From Sulfodiicoccus acidiphilus (lineage in GTDB: Archaea > Thermoproteota > Thermoprotei_A > Sulfolobales > Sulfolobaceae), in contig NZ_AP018553.1 of assembly GCF_003967175.1 (NCBI RefSeq), forward strand, positions 1,909,982 to 1,973,981: a DNA stretch of 64,000 nt, written 5' to 3'. The notes under the pieces are model-generated. The model did no database searches. It had not been told where the DNA came from and saw only the letters and a program-made list of their open reading frames with translations. Positions 27,884-36,781 of the stretch are shown here, piece by piece. The first letter of the stretch is position 1, and each line of letters begins with the position of its first letter. A program made the translations under genes and the position numbers.

Positions 27884-28939
27884 TCAGGGTGGGCTAGAGG
27901 TCTTAGCTATCGCATAGTAGAGTGCCCTGAGGTACCCAATGCTATATATCCTTCCGAGGTAGGAGTACCCGGGAGCCATCTCCACGTCTCCCTCTAAGGT
28001 GGGAGTGTGGTCCACCCTCACTATACCCTTGTAATCGACGTCCGAGTAAGCCTTCATCACCTCTACCAGGTTGGTCTTTCCCCTCCCTATCATGGTCTCG
28101 GTGAAGTGGTACCTATCCCCCACGACGTCCCTGAAGTGGACGAAGAACACCCTCCTCCCGAAGTGTCTCACAGCTGCGGGTAGGTCGTCAGTCATGAGGG
28201 TGAAGTTGCCCTGACAGAGGGTGATCCCGTTGTATTGGCTCCTCACTAGTCCGAGGAGTTTATCGTAAGACTCTAGGGAGTTCATTATCCTGGCGACTCC
28301 CCTGTACTCCGGGATAGGTGGGTCGTCTGGGTGCATGGCCAACTGTATACCATACCTCTCCGCTATGGGGACGACGTACTCCAGGAAGTCCTTAAGTGTC
28401 CTCCAGAGAGTCGAGGCGTCCACCTTGCCCATCTTAGGCGGGGGGGCGTCCTCAACGTCCTTCGCGTCGAAGGCCGTAACGAACTCCCCATTTGGCCCTC
28501 TCACGTGCGTCCTGGTTCTAGACCAGCCAAGCCCGGCCATCCAATTGTAGCACCAGAGCTTTACCCCCAGCTTCCCCATGTTCTCCAACATCCTGGCCAC
28601 TGCGTCCAATTGTTGTTCCTTGAGTCCAGGAATCCCGTACCTTATGCCGTCCATTGGAGGGTTGTCCTCTATGGCGACCAACTGGAGGCCGTTGTCGGCC
28701 AACATGTTCCTATACTTGGAGAGAGGCCCGTAGTCCCACGGGTCCTCCTCTGGGTTCTGTCTCCAATCGTTGAACGTCCTCGGTAGGACTCCAACAGCCT
28801 TATCCACACCTATCTGCCTTAATATCCTCCAGAATGGGGAGGGCCTTGGCTCTAGGATTATCTCAGCCACGTTGAGTTCCATCACGTCAGTCACCAGTTC
28901 CGTGCTTCTTCCGTGGGACCGGACGAACGACTTGTCCAC
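27884..28939 (-). CDS. uxuA: Mannonate dehydratase-like protein (UxuA family)
   Basis: 351-residue TIM-barrel enzyme of the UxuA family, which dehydrates D-mannonate to 2-keto-3-deoxygluconate. Supporting blocks are [18 protein letters not shown] (substrate-pocket tyrosine/tryptophan loop), [19 protein letters not shown] (metal histidine and DDPP motif), LCQGNFTLM (metal cysteine region), [11 protein letters not shown] and a C-terminal [12 protein letters not shown] with the last metal histidine. GTG 28939. Its product enters the branched Entner-Doudoroff route known in Sulfolobales. It stands alone but lies near the sugar transporter and the enolase-type dehydratase. Confidence 0.85.
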   Translation of the reverse strand: MDKSFVRSHGRSTELVTDVMELNVAEIILEPRPSPFWRILRQIGVDKAVGVLPRTFNDWRQNPEEDPWDYGPLSKYRNMLADNGLQLVAIEDNPPMDGIRYGIPGLKEQQLDAVARMLENMGKLGVKLWCYNWMAGLGWSRTRTHVRGPNGEFVTAFDAKDVEDAPPPKMGKVDASTLWRTLKDFLEYVVPIAERYGIQLAMHPDDPPIPEYRGVARIMNSLESYDKLLGLVRSQYNGITLCQGNFTLMTDDLPAAVRHFGRRVFFVHFRDVVGDRYHFTETMIGRGKTNLVEVMKAYSDVDYKGIVRVDHTPTLEGDVEMAPGYSYLGRIYSIGYLRALYYAIAKTSSPP

Positions 28940-29201
28940 GGCTTAACTAACCTGGGTGGGTAAACTCCGTTAGAGAGGTACGCTCGAGGGGAAATCGTGT
29001 CCCTCAACTTGAACAATTCAGACGGGTTCACACTAGGTGGTGTTCAACCTAAGTAATAAGACGTGGAGGTCCTCCTGTGGTGAACGGGCTGGTGGATGAC
29101 TGTGATGTAGCTCACGGAGATCTGGAAATCGACCTTCATCGCCCGTTTGGCGTCGAAATTGTTGAGATAGAGTTTATTTCCACTAGGTACGGGTAGAAAC
29201 T

Positions 29202-29618
29202 GTGAGATTAGTTTCGGTACTCCTCATAGTTGCAATTGCAGCTGCCTCCCTAGCGGTTCTAATAAGTCAGGACCTACTGAACCGAGGGGAGAATACATCG
29301 TCTAGATATCCCTCCCTGGACAACGTCACCTCGACTCCCAAAGAGGGGATTTACATCGTTAACTCCACCGTGTACTTGGTGTTCTGGGGGAAGTTCGTTG
29401 AGATCAGGTTCGATAACGAGACGTTCATGCACGGAGGGCCACTGATGGCCGGCTTCGACGGTATCTACTTAATAGAGAACTCCACCTCCCTGAACTTCGG
29501 GGAGGTATCGATCTACAACGGAACTTGGTACGACATATCGCTCCCAGTCTTCCACAGAGCACCTGGAGGGATACCGCGAAGTTTCCTCTACCCTGAGGGC
29601 TCACTGATCCCGCTCTGA
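29202..29618 (+). CDS. Small membrane-anchored or secreted protein, unknown function
   Basis: 138 residues. The first 22 (LVSVLLIVAIAAASLAVLIS) form a signal anchor. The remainder has several N-x-S/T sites (NTSS, NVTS, NSTV, NETF, NSTS, NGTW), as expected for a glycosylated surface protein, and mostly beta-strand-like segments. GTG start with GTTTATTTCC at about 29170-29179, 23-31 bases upstream. I do not recognise the family. Confidence 0.6.
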   Translation: MRLVSVLLIVAIAAASLAVLISQDLLNRGENTSSRYPSLDNVTSTPKEGIYIVNSTVYLVFWGKFVEIRFDNETFMHGGPLMAGFDGIYLIENSTSLNFGEVSIYNGTWYDISLPVFHRAPGGIPRSFLYPEGSLIPL

Positions 29619-29739
29619 AGGGACTTAGTAGCACCGTGTGTTTACGAGCTCGCAGTTACCATCATCTATTTAAATGAGGGTTGCCCATTGTGGAAGACTC
29701 TCTCCCCTCAATCTCCGTTTAGGTTAAGCGAGCGTCACT

Positions 29740-29886
29740 TCCCTAGGCGAGGGGTGGTACCCCTACGCTCCGACCGTGGACTCAACGGAGGCCATTTCTA
29801 GGGGTGCGGGAACCACCCTAAGTGGGACCCTCAGCCTAGCGAGGTGTGCGACGAAGAGGGAGGCTGCTCCTTTCGGGGCGGGGTAG
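29740..29886 (+). pseudogene. Possible TnpB C-terminal remnant
   Basis: An in-frame tail ends RCATKREAAPFGAG then TAG (29884-29886) over the sequence CTTTCGGGGCGGGGTAG. This parallels the ending HREDAPSVRAG-TAG of the fragment at 20345-20464. No upstream TnpB motif is recognisable, so this may be another solitary right end. The 355-base gap around it holds no gene. Confidence 0.35.
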
Positions 29887-29973
29887 CTCGCGTTGTTGAG
29901 AATCCTGCGGAGTATCAGGATTCCGATGGAAAAAAGGAATGGGAAAAAAGGAATGCCTTTGTTTGATCCTTTC

Positions 29974-31596
29974 TCAATTATTACCCTTGAGTAAATCGGC
30001 AACTAACAACAACGATGGTAGTGACGAGAGGAAAACCAGAGTGTAAAAGTTCAGTAAGAAGTCTCCAGTGGTGGACTGGCTCGGATCAGACGCCCACGGA
30101 GGTAGGTAGTTTCCGAGGGGGTGTCCAGGCATACCTATGTAACCAAGTCCTAAGGAAGCCGCAGTTAGCCACTCTGACCTCTCCGTCCCCATGCTGGTAT
30201 TCAAAGTGTGCATCCAAGTCGCAAGTGCTGCTGGTCCCACTTCCGCCAACTCCAGGAGCGCCCCGTCCAATGTGGACGAGACGTCTGGGAAGAGCCCAGC
30301 ACTAGAGCCTGGAGAGACCGTGAAGTTGGCCGGATCGGCCGATACGTTGAGAAGGGCCTGGTAGTCGTACCACTGCGAAGGGGTGTTGTAGAAGTCCACC
30401 GTGTCGTTCTTGTAGAAGGTGACGGCTTTCCACCTGTTCCACACCTCCTGACCCTGCCAGGAGGCCCAGTACTTCACAAGGGTGAGTCCGGCGTTCTCCT
30501 CAGGTCCCTTGGGGACGGCAACTGAGTCCATGACTAGGTCGTAGTAGTACTTAGTCCCAGGGAAGGGCATGGTGAGGACGGAGACGTTGTTCCAACCGAC
30601 GTACGGCTGCACTGCAGGATATGGAGTTATGTTGTCGAAGTCGAAGAGGTAAGCGTACTCCCAGTTGCCGTTAACAGCGAAGGCCACCTTTCCCTCACCT
30701 AACAGCGTTATGGCCTGGCCCTGTGTCAAGGTCTGCCAGCCTGGGTAACTGGCGTTCATGAATGTGAGGTAAATCTGATTAGTTTCATTCAATATCTGAA
30801 CTACACTGGCGTTGTCCATGGGTAGTGTCCCGTAGTCCAGCTCGGTTACCATTCTAGGACCACCTAGGGATAGGAGAATGGCCTCGTAAAGCATGAACTG
30901 TTCGAAACCTCCCTCAGCTCCTCCCTCCACCCAGGCCGGAACTCCGTCCTTAGCGAGGGCCTCCGTGTCGTAGATTAGTGTGCTGAGGTTGTACGGGATG
31001 GGTAGTCCGTACTTCTCCAAGAGCGGCTTGCTGATGTACAGGGTGGCTCCTCTATGAACGTTGACAGGCATGGTGTACATGGTTCCGTTGTAGGCAGCGG
31101 CGTCGAGGACCTCAGGCACTGCGGTTTTGAAGAGTCCCATCTGCTCCACTATGGGGGTGAAATTGACGTAGGCCGTCTTCCCGTTAGGAGTTGCCTCAAC
31201 GAACCCAAGCATCATTGGTCCTGTGAGGCTCTGGAAGGTGGCAGGAGGTTTACCGGCCTCGAGAAGGGCTATGATGGCGTACTTAGCGTTCACTCCACCT
31301 CCTCCCGGTATGACCTCCGGCTCTATTTTGTATTGAGGGTACGTCTCCTCGAAAGTCGGGATGAGGTGATCTAGCGCTACTTTTCCCGTCGTGGCCCACC
31401 AGGTGTAGAACACTAGGGGTGTAACGGAAGTGTTAGAGGGAGGAACGGTCGTGGTGACGTTGCTGGGAGTAGTGGTAGTCACGTGCCTGGAGCTTAAGGC
31501 TACGTAAGCTCCCACCGCCGCAACTACAACTATTACTACCACCACCACGGCGAGGACCGTAGTGCTCAACGCCTTCCTGCGAGTACTTCGATTCAT
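29974..31596 (-). CDS. Sugar ABC transporter substrate-binding protein (GlcS-like)
   Basis: 540-residue binding protein of SBP family 1. The N-terminus (basic, then a hydrophobic run at about 12-33) is a class III, pilin-like signal peptide as in Sulfolobus GlcS, followed by a Thr/Ser-rich linker. The fold shows VFYTWWATTGKVALDHLIP, GEGKVAFAVNGNWEYAY and a tryptophan-rich YWASWQGQEVWNRW segment; many NxS/T sites suggest glycosylation. A C-terminal hydrophobic segment (about 510-535) anchors it a second time. ATG 31596 with TTTAAAGC about 24-31 bases upstream. Divergent from the two permease genes, as in the glucose system. Sugar specificity is not proven. Confidence 0.88.
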   Translation of the reverse strand: MNRSTRRKALSTTVLAVVVVVIVVVAAVGAYVALSSRHVTTTTPSNVTTTVPPSNTSVTPLVFYTWWATTGKVALDHLIPTFEETYPQYKIEPEVIPGGGGVNAKYAIIALLEAGKPPATFQSLTGPMMLGFVEATPNGKTAYVNFTPIVEQMGLFKTAVPEVLDAAAYNGTMYTMPVNVHRGATLYISKPLLEKYGLPIPYNLSTLIYDTEALAKDGVPAWVEGGAEGGFEQFMLYEAILLSLGGPRMVTELDYGTLPMDNASVVQILNETNQIYLTFMNASYPGWQTLTQGQAITLLGEGKVAFAVNGNWEYAYLFDFDNITPYPAVQPYVGWNNVSVLTMPFPGTKYYYDLVMDSVAVPKGPEENAGLTLVKYWASWQGQEVWNRWKAVTFYKNDTVDFYNTPSQWYDYQALLNVSADPANFTVSPGSSAGLFPDVSSTLDGALLELAEVGPAALATWMHTLNTSMGTERSEWLTAASLGLGYIGMPGHPLGNYLPPWASDPSQSTTGDFLLNFYTLVFLSSLPSLLLVADLLKGNN

Positions 31597-31728
31597 TGAG
31601 TGACGTAGGGTATGACGGGCTTTAAACTCGAAGCTTAACCTATTAACTAAATGGAGGAGAGACCGGCGGAAATCCTCACGAACGTAACTTAACCAGTTAA
31701 GGTAAGTGATTTTAGTCTTCCTGAGCCG

Positions 31729-32595
31729 ATGGTGGCGATGCAGAGGAGTAGTATCGTCCTGGTGGTGCCCACCTTCGTCTTCTCGGCCATCCTAATATAC
31801 CTCGTGGGATGGAACGTGTACATATCGTTCACGAACTGGTCGTTCTTGAACCCCAGTTACTCCCTAGTCGGTTTCAACACCTTCTCGGAACTCTTCAAAC
31901 AACAGTTCTTCGCCAACTCCCTGGTTCATTCGTTGGAGCTCTCGGTAGTCGTGGTGGCTGCGGGAAACGCATTGGGAATTTTGTTCGCTGGACTACTTTA
32001 CTTTCTGAGGTCAAACGTCGCTAGGTCGGTCTACCTCTCCGTTCTCATCCTTCCGCTGGCCGTCTCTATGGCCGTGAACGGGATAGTGTGGCTCTGGCTC
32101 TACAACATAAACCTAGGGGTGGATTGGGTCCTAACTGCGATCGGCCTCCCAAGGTTCCCCTGGCTGGCGTCCACCTCCACAATGTTCCCCAGCCTCATGG
32201 TCGTGGCCATCTGGGCGTACGCTGGAATTCCAACGCTGTTTTACTTGGCGGGATACATGAACATAGACCGGTCAGTGGTGGAGGCGGCTAGGCTAGACGG
32301 TGCCTGGGGAGGGAAGATACTCTTCAGGATCCTCGTTCCCAACTCCCTCAACGCCTTCGTGGTCTCCACGGCCCTCCTCTTCCTCTTTTCCTTCAGGATA
32401 TTCAGTCTGCCCTACATACTGGCGGGGGGCCCGACTAACGTTTTCCTCCAGACCTCAGTTGTCTACATGTATTACCTCGCCACCACAGAGTTCTTCGCCA
32501 GGTCCGCGGCCACCTCGACGGTGATAGTCGTCATTGCGACGGCCGTGATAATACCGTACGCCCTGTTCGCAATAAGGAGGTGGGTGAGGAAGTGA
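31729..32595 (+). CDS. Sugar ABC transporter permease (GlcT-like)
   Basis: About 288 residues, MalF/UgpA-type permease with six predicted membrane segments. The cytoplasmic EAA loop reads RSVVEAARLDGAWGGKILFRILVPN (shown here to position the motif at about residues 182-206, with EAA..DGA..G as key residues). ATG 31729; a second in-frame ATG at 31738 is better spaced (about 27 bases) from the ATTTTAG box at 31708-31714 and may be the true leaderless start. Forms a heterodimer with the next gene product; the ATPase is not in the window. Confidence 0.9.
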   Translation: MVAMQRSSIVLVVPTFVFSAILIYLVGWNVYISFTNWSFLNPSYSLVGFNTFSELFKQQFFANSLVHSLELSVVVVAAGNALGILFAGLLYFLRSNVARSVYLSVLILPLAVSMAVNGIVWLWLYNINLGVDWVLTAIGLPRFPWLASTSTMFPSLMVVAIWAYAGIPTLFYLAGYMNIDRSVVEAARLDGAWGGKILFRILVPNSLNAFVVSTALLFLFSFRIFSLPYILAGGPTNVFLQTSVVYMYYLATTEFFARSAATSTVIVVIATAVIIPYALFAIRRWVRK

Positions 32596-33449
32596 GCGTC
32601 AGTCCGGTGGTGAGAGCGACACTGCAGCAAGTCGGACTGGTGCTGGTGTCTGCGATGTGGTTGGTTCCTTTCTACTCGATGGTGATAAACGGTTTCAAGA
32701 CCAACCAAGGGGCAATTTCAACGCCCGTGTTGCTACCGCCAGCAGTTCCCACCTTGCAGGCCTACACCTCCGTTTGGCCTCAGCTAGAGGGGCCTATAAT
32801 CAACAGCCTGATCGTCTCGGTGCCAGTTACGGCCCTCTCAGCCTTCTTAGGAGCCATGGGTGCCTATTTCTTCTACGCCCTGACGTACGCCAACAGTAGG
32901 TTCTCCGCCGCGGTGAGCGACTTCCTCTTCTCAGTGATAGCCCTGGCCACCTTCATTCCCTACCAGGCCACCATAATACCGCTGACCAGATTCATAGTCT
33001 CGCTCAACCTGCTCAACACCTACCTAGGCCTAGTGTTGGCATATATGATATTCTTCGTCCCCACGGGGGCCCTCCTGATGTCTATTTTCATCGCGGTGGT
33101 TCCAAAGCAGATCATAGAGGCCGCCAAAATGGATGGAGCCAGCGACCTCAAGATATTCTGGAGGGTAGTTCTACCTCTCACCGTGCCCGCCTTCGTCTCG
33201 ACCCTCATATTCGTGTTCATATTGAGTTGGAACAACTTCTTCATTCCCCTCGTCCTAACGACTACGCCTTCAATGAAGCTAGTTCCAATCACCGTGGAGT
33301 CCTACACCGGCGGCTACGGGACTCTCTACAACGACACCTTCGCGGTCGCCACTCTCGCAAGCGTGATACCGCTCCTGATCTTCATCTTCCTAGGCAGGTA
33401 CTTCATAAGGGGCCTGGCTGCTTTGGGAGGCGGAGGGAAGGGAGTGTGA
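32592..33449 (+). CDS. Sugar ABC transporter permease (GlcU-like)
   Basis: About 285 residues, MalG-type inner-membrane permease with six hydrophobic segments and the EAA loop IIEAAKMDGASDLKIFWRVV (about residues 171-190). I choose GTG 32592 because it overlaps the previous stop as GTGA and has a strong GGAGGTG ribosome-binding site at 32576-32582; the GTG at 32580 lies inside that site. Translationally coupled to the GlcT-like gene. Confidence 0.9.
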   Translation: MSVSPVVRATLQQVGLVLVSAMWLVPFYSMVINGFKTNQGAISTPVLLPPAVPTLQAYTSVWPQLEGPIINSLIVSVPVTALSAFLGAMGAYFFYALTYANSRFSAAVSDFLFSVIALATFIPYQATIIPLTRFIVSLNLLNTYLGLVLAYMIFFVPTGALLMSIFIAVVPKQIIEAAKMDGASDLKIFWRVVLPLTVPAFVSTLIFVFILSWNNFFIPLVLTTTPSMKLVPITVESYTGGYGTLYNDTFAVATLASVIPLLIFIFLGRYFIRGLAALGGGGKGV

Positions 33450-33498
33450 TTAACGGGTTGGGCTCTCTCCTTTTTAACCTGCCGGAGGTTCGACTGCT

Positions 33499-34530
33499 GT
33501 GAAGTCCAGGAGGATGGTCCTTGGGAGATTCAGTTCCCCCCTCTCACTGGAGAGTTGGGAGGTGCCAGAACCTAAAGGAGAGGAGGTGATCGTGAGAGTT
33601 AGGGGCGCAGGGGTGTGTAGGACGGATCTGAGAATATGGAAGGGAACGGAGGCCAAGCCGGGGTTCCATCTACCGCTAGTCCTTGGGCACGAGATCGCGG
33701 GAACCGTGGAGGACTTCGGGGAGGCGGTAACAGGCCTGAAGAAGGGAGAGGGAGTTCTCGTCTACTCGGCCTGGACGGACGGAACTTGCAGGTTCTGCAG
33801 GAGAGGACTGTACAACATTTGCCCTCACCAGGTCATACCCGGACAGACTACCGACGGTGGTTTCGCCGAGCACGTCGTCGTTCCAAGCCACAGGTGGTTG
33901 GTCAAGTTGGGGGACGTCAGTCCGGTGGACGCGGCTCCCCTCGCCGACGCCGGGACTACTTCGATGGGAGCAGTAAGGATGACCTTACCATACCTATGGG
34001 TCGGGTCAGTGGTGGTAGTAAACGGAATAGGCGGAATAGGACCGTACACGGTCCAGCTGCTTAAGGTGCTGGCTCCCACGTCCGTCGTGGTGGCCATCTC
34101 TAGGTCCGAAGTCCACAGGGAGTTGGCGCTGAAGGCTGGGGCGGACCACGCTTTCTCGCCGAGTGAGGCGATTGAAGAAGTGAGAAGGCTCAGCGGTGGG
34201 GAGGGGGCAGCTGCGGCAATAGACCTAGTGGGAACTGAGGAGACAACTAAGTTACTCTCCTCACTCATAAGCATAGATGGCGCCATAGTGTTAGTAGGTA
34301 TGGAGGGTAGAAACGTCTCTCTTCCAACGTTTGAGACTGCGGTATGGAACAGGAAACTCCTCGGATCGAACTACGGCACAATGAACGACATGTCAGACGT
34401 GGTGCGGTTGATGGCCGAAGGTAAGCTGATGCCTTTCGTGGTCAGGAGGAACCTGGAGGAGGCCAACGAGGCGTTGTTAGACCTCGACTCCGGCCGCGTG
34501 GTGGGAGGGAGACAGGTGTTAACTCCGTGA
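33499..34530 (+). CDS. Zinc-dependent alcohol dehydrogenase (MDR family)
   Basis: 343-residue NAD(P)-dependent dehydrogenase. The catalytic zinc cysteine is in GVCRTDL and the histidine/glutamate in LGHEIAG. The structural zinc loop reads DGTCRFCRRGLYNIC, with Asp in place of the first cysteine, much as Sulfolobus ADH uses Glu there. The Rossmann motif is VNGIGGIGPYTVQLL. GTG 33499 with CTTTTTAACC 22-31 bases upstream, just after the permease gene, which suggests a role in oxidising the imported sugar or its alcohol/lactone product. A strong hairpin follows the stop. Confidence 0.88.
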   Translation: MKSRRMVLGRFSSPLSLESWEVPEPKGEEVIVRVRGAGVCRTDLRIWKGTEAKPGFHLPLVLGHEIAGTVEDFGEAVTGLKKGEGVLVYSAWTDGTCRFCRRGLYNICPHQVIPGQTTDGGFAEHVVVPSHRWLVKLGDVSPVDAAPLADAGTTSMGAVRMTLPYLWVGSVVVVNGIGGIGPYTVQLLKVLAPTSVVVAISRSEVHRELALKAGADHAFSPSEAIEEVRRLSGGEGAAAAIDLVGTEETTKLLSSLISIDGAIVLVGMEGRNVSLPTFETAVWNRKLLGSNYGTMNDMSDVVRLMAEGKLMPFVVRRNLEEANEALLDLDSGRVVGGRQVLTP

Positions 34531-34537
34531 TCTAAAT

Positions 34538-34601
34538 CGGGGGATTCGACTCAAGTACGGAGGGCGTTGGGGCCCTCCGTAAGCTAGGTGTAGAGCCCCC
34601 G
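34538..34601 (+). terminator. Nested hairpin after the alcohol dehydrogenase gene
   Basis: A perfect 10-bp stem TACGGAGGGC (34556-34565) / GCCCTCCGTA (34572-34581) with a six-base loop is enclosed by an outer CGGGGG (34538-34543) / CCCCCG (34596-34601) pair. It begins 8 bases after the stop codon. No T-run follows, so it is not a classic archaeal terminator. It may instead protect the mRNA 3' end or be a mobile-element end. Confidence 0.45.
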
Positions 34602-34927
34602 TCAGTCGTGTGGAGGAGACTTAGTTACGGCTTTCAGGCGAGCATTATACGTCTATGAGCGAAGAGAGACCCACTTGAACTAAGCGGCCTCTCTAGACCT
34701 AACTTCTCTAGGTCTAACGAGAAACCGCACAAAAGCGGTACACATAGCTCGCGACTACATCTACGCGAGATCTCTCGTTGGTCGGAGGACCTACGCTTTG
34801 GAGACCTCGTCTCTCTAGAGTTCACCCAATCGATGATTGAGGAACCCGTCAGAGGGCAGGATGTCCTCACGTCCCCTTGCCACACTGTGTTGAGAAAGTT
34901 TAAATTCATTAAGCAGTTCAATACCCC
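34602..34927. other. Intergenic stretch with a possible decayed gene
   Basis: About 325 bases. The plus strand has protein-like patches such as LREISRWSEDLRFGDLVSLE, but with stops and shifts and no family I can name. The end, GTTTAAATTC at about 34898-34907, is the TATA box of the next gene. Confidence 0.4.
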
Positions 34928-35589
34928 ATGGCTCCAACGGGAATCACGATGATCTTGAGTCACGACGACTGGAGTCTGGTGACCGAGAAGTACAGTAGGG
35001 ACGAACTCAGGGTGGTGATGCGAAGTAGGTTGGCCTCACCTGACCTAGATAGGGAGTACGTAATAGGGGAGGTGACGACCAAGGAACCAAGGGTCTTAAA
35101 CTACCTAGTGAGGGCCATGCGCTCAAGGCCTCGAACTTTCAGAGTGGAGTTGGTGGACGTGGTGAGGGGGAGGGGGAATTGAGGGCTACATTCACCATGG
35201 AGGTCAAGCTCAGGGGAGGGATTCTAGAGAGGCTCCTCTCCCTGGGGGCGTACTACTGCGTCGAGAACATAAGCGAAGGGAGGGAGAGGTGGGACGTCCT
35301 CCTAGACTCCGCCAAAGTGAGGGAAGTGGTGCCGACTATAAGGACGGTGGCAGAAGAGCTCAGAGTGTTCAGGAGGGAGTTCGATCCACTCCTGTCCGCC
35401 AAAGGGAGACTCACTTCGAGGGAAGAGGAGGTCCTGAGGCTCGCTGTGAGAAGGGGTTACTTCGAGTGGCCTCGAGAGGTCGGCCTGGCTGAGCTGGCCT
35501 CGGAGCTAGGCGTGACCAGGACCGCGGTTCTCCAGATCCTCAGGAAAGCCATGAAGAAGGTGGCCGAGTCTTACGCGGAGGCCTTTTGA
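34928..35589 (+). pseudogene. Bat-like HTH_10 transcriptional regulator, split by a one-base frameshift
   Basis: Two frames overlap as TTGA at 35179-35182: 84 codons from ATG 34928 and 136 codons to TGA 35589. Together they make about 220 residues, the normal size of the HTH_10 regulators seen intact at 50452 and 57698. One extra G in the run 35172-35176 (or 35166-35170) joins them as VRGRGELRATF. The second part ends with the conserved HTH_10 block: LTSREEEVLRLAVRRGYFEW, then LAELASELGVTRTAVLQILR. Alternatively, two translationally coupled polypeptides could be made. It lies directly before the enolase-type dehydratase it may regulate. Confidence 0.75.
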
Positions 35590-35620
35590 ATCGTCGAGTT
35601 TCCTTAACCTGTAAACTAAC

Positions 35621-35635
35621 ACGGTTTTTAACCGT
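35621..35635. promoter_or_regulatory. Palindrome spanning the TATA box of the dehydratase gene
   Basis: ACGGTT-TTT-AACCGT is a perfect inverted repeat whose centre TTTTTAA is also the TATA box, about 29-35 bases before ATG 35660. A repressor dimer bound here would block TBP. The adjacent HTH_10 regulator is the obvious candidate; this is inference. Confidence 0.5.
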
Positions 35636-35659
35636 ACGCTAGAAGAAATCAAGGTTAAG

Positions 35660-36781
35660 ATGATCAAGAGGCTGGAGTCCTACATCCTCAGGTACGAGGG
35701 TATAAACGACGAACGGGACGCGCTGGCCGTAAAGGCGTTCGCGGAGCACCCGATGGAGGTGGTGCTGGTTCAGGTGGAGACGTCGGACGGGTATGTGGGA
35801 GTGGGAGAGTCCCTTGGATACGGGTGCGCGGAGTCGGTGAAGGCCCTGCTGGATACTACGGTTACCTCCCTAGTGAAGGAGGAGGACGAGGAACACATTG
35901 AGGGCCTCTGGAACAAAGTGTACAGAGCGACCTTGAGGTACGGCAGGAGGGGGATCGCCGTAGCTGCGTTGAGCGGACTAGACACCGCCCTCTGGGACGT
36001 AATGGGTAAAAAGGCTGGGAAGCCTCTCTACAAACTGCTCGGTGCCTCTCAGGACAGGGTGAGGTGCTACGTCACGGGAGGGTACTACTCGCAGCACAAG
36101 GACCTAGAGAGACTGAGCGAAGAGGTCGCCTCTTACGTGAAGGCAGGTTTCAAGGGAGTGAAGGTGAAGATAGGAGGAGCGTCTCCAGAACAGGACATGA
36201 AGAGGCTAAAGACCGTCAGGGAGGTAGTAGGAGAGGGAATCAACGTGGCGGTAGACGCCAACAACGTATACACCTACGACGAGGCCCTCAAGATGGGGAG
36301 GAGACTAGAGCAGTTCGGGGCGTGGTTCTTCGAGGAGCCCATCCAGACAGACCTGATCGAGAGGAGCGCCTCGCTGGCCAGAGAGCTTCAGGTTCCAGTG
36401 GCGGGGTACGAGACTGCATTCACGAGGTGGGAGTTCTACGAGATAATGAGGACAGGGGCCGTGGACGTGGTCCAGCCCGACGTCATGTGGTCAGGAGGGG
36501 TGTCGGAGGTGATGAAGATAGGGGCGCTGGCAAAGACGCTGGGCTACCCAGTCATACCACACTACTCCGCCTCCGGCGTCTCCCTCGTGGCCAACGCCCA
36601 CGTGGCCGCAGCGTTAGGGACAGAGTGGTTGGAGACCCACCTGAGAAGGAACGAACTCAGAGACAACTTGTTCAAGGAGAGAATAGAGTACGACGACGGC
36701 CACATCGTCCTTCCCAACAGGCCGGGGCTGGGGTTCACCCTAAGGGACGACTTCGTAGAGGCTTTCGGAGGTAAGAGGTGA
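35660..36781 (+). CDS. Enolase-superfamily sugar-acid dehydratase (mandelate racemase/muconate lactonising type)
   Basis: 373 residues. Catalytic residues fit the superfamily: KGVKVKIGG with the K-x-K base at about 171-173, metal ligands in VAVDANN (about 197), WFFEEPI (about 223) and GYET (about 249), and IPHYSASG with the histidine base near residue 299. Sulfolobales use such enzymes as gluconate/galactonate or arabinonate dehydratases feeding 2-keto-3-deoxy acids into central metabolism. The nearby sugar transporter, alcohol dehydrogenase and UxuA-like gene agree. Exact substrate open. Confidence 0.88.
   Translation: MIKRLESYILRYEGINDERDALAVKAFAEHPMEVVLVQVETSDGYVGVGESLGYGCAESVKALLDTTVTSLVKEEDEEHIEGLWNKVYRATLRYGRRGIAVAALSGLDTALWDVMGKKAGKPLYKLLGASQDRVRCYVTGGYYSQHKDLERLSEEVASYVKAGFKGVKVKIGGASPEQDMKRLKTVREVVGEGINVAVDANNVYTYDEALKMGRRLEQFGAWFFEEPIQTDLIERSASLARELQVPVAGYETAFTRWEFYEIMRTGAVDVVQPDVMWSGGVSEVMKIGALAKTLGYPVIPHYSASGVSLVANAHVAAALGTEWLETHLRRNELRDNLFKERIEYDDGHIVLPNRPGLGFTLRDDFVEAFGGKR

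Noticed and set aside
34634-34963. Minus-strand ORF of 109 codons
   Set aside because: It overlaps the promoter and start of the HTH_10 gene and has no motif; the opposite strand looks more protein-like but is broken.
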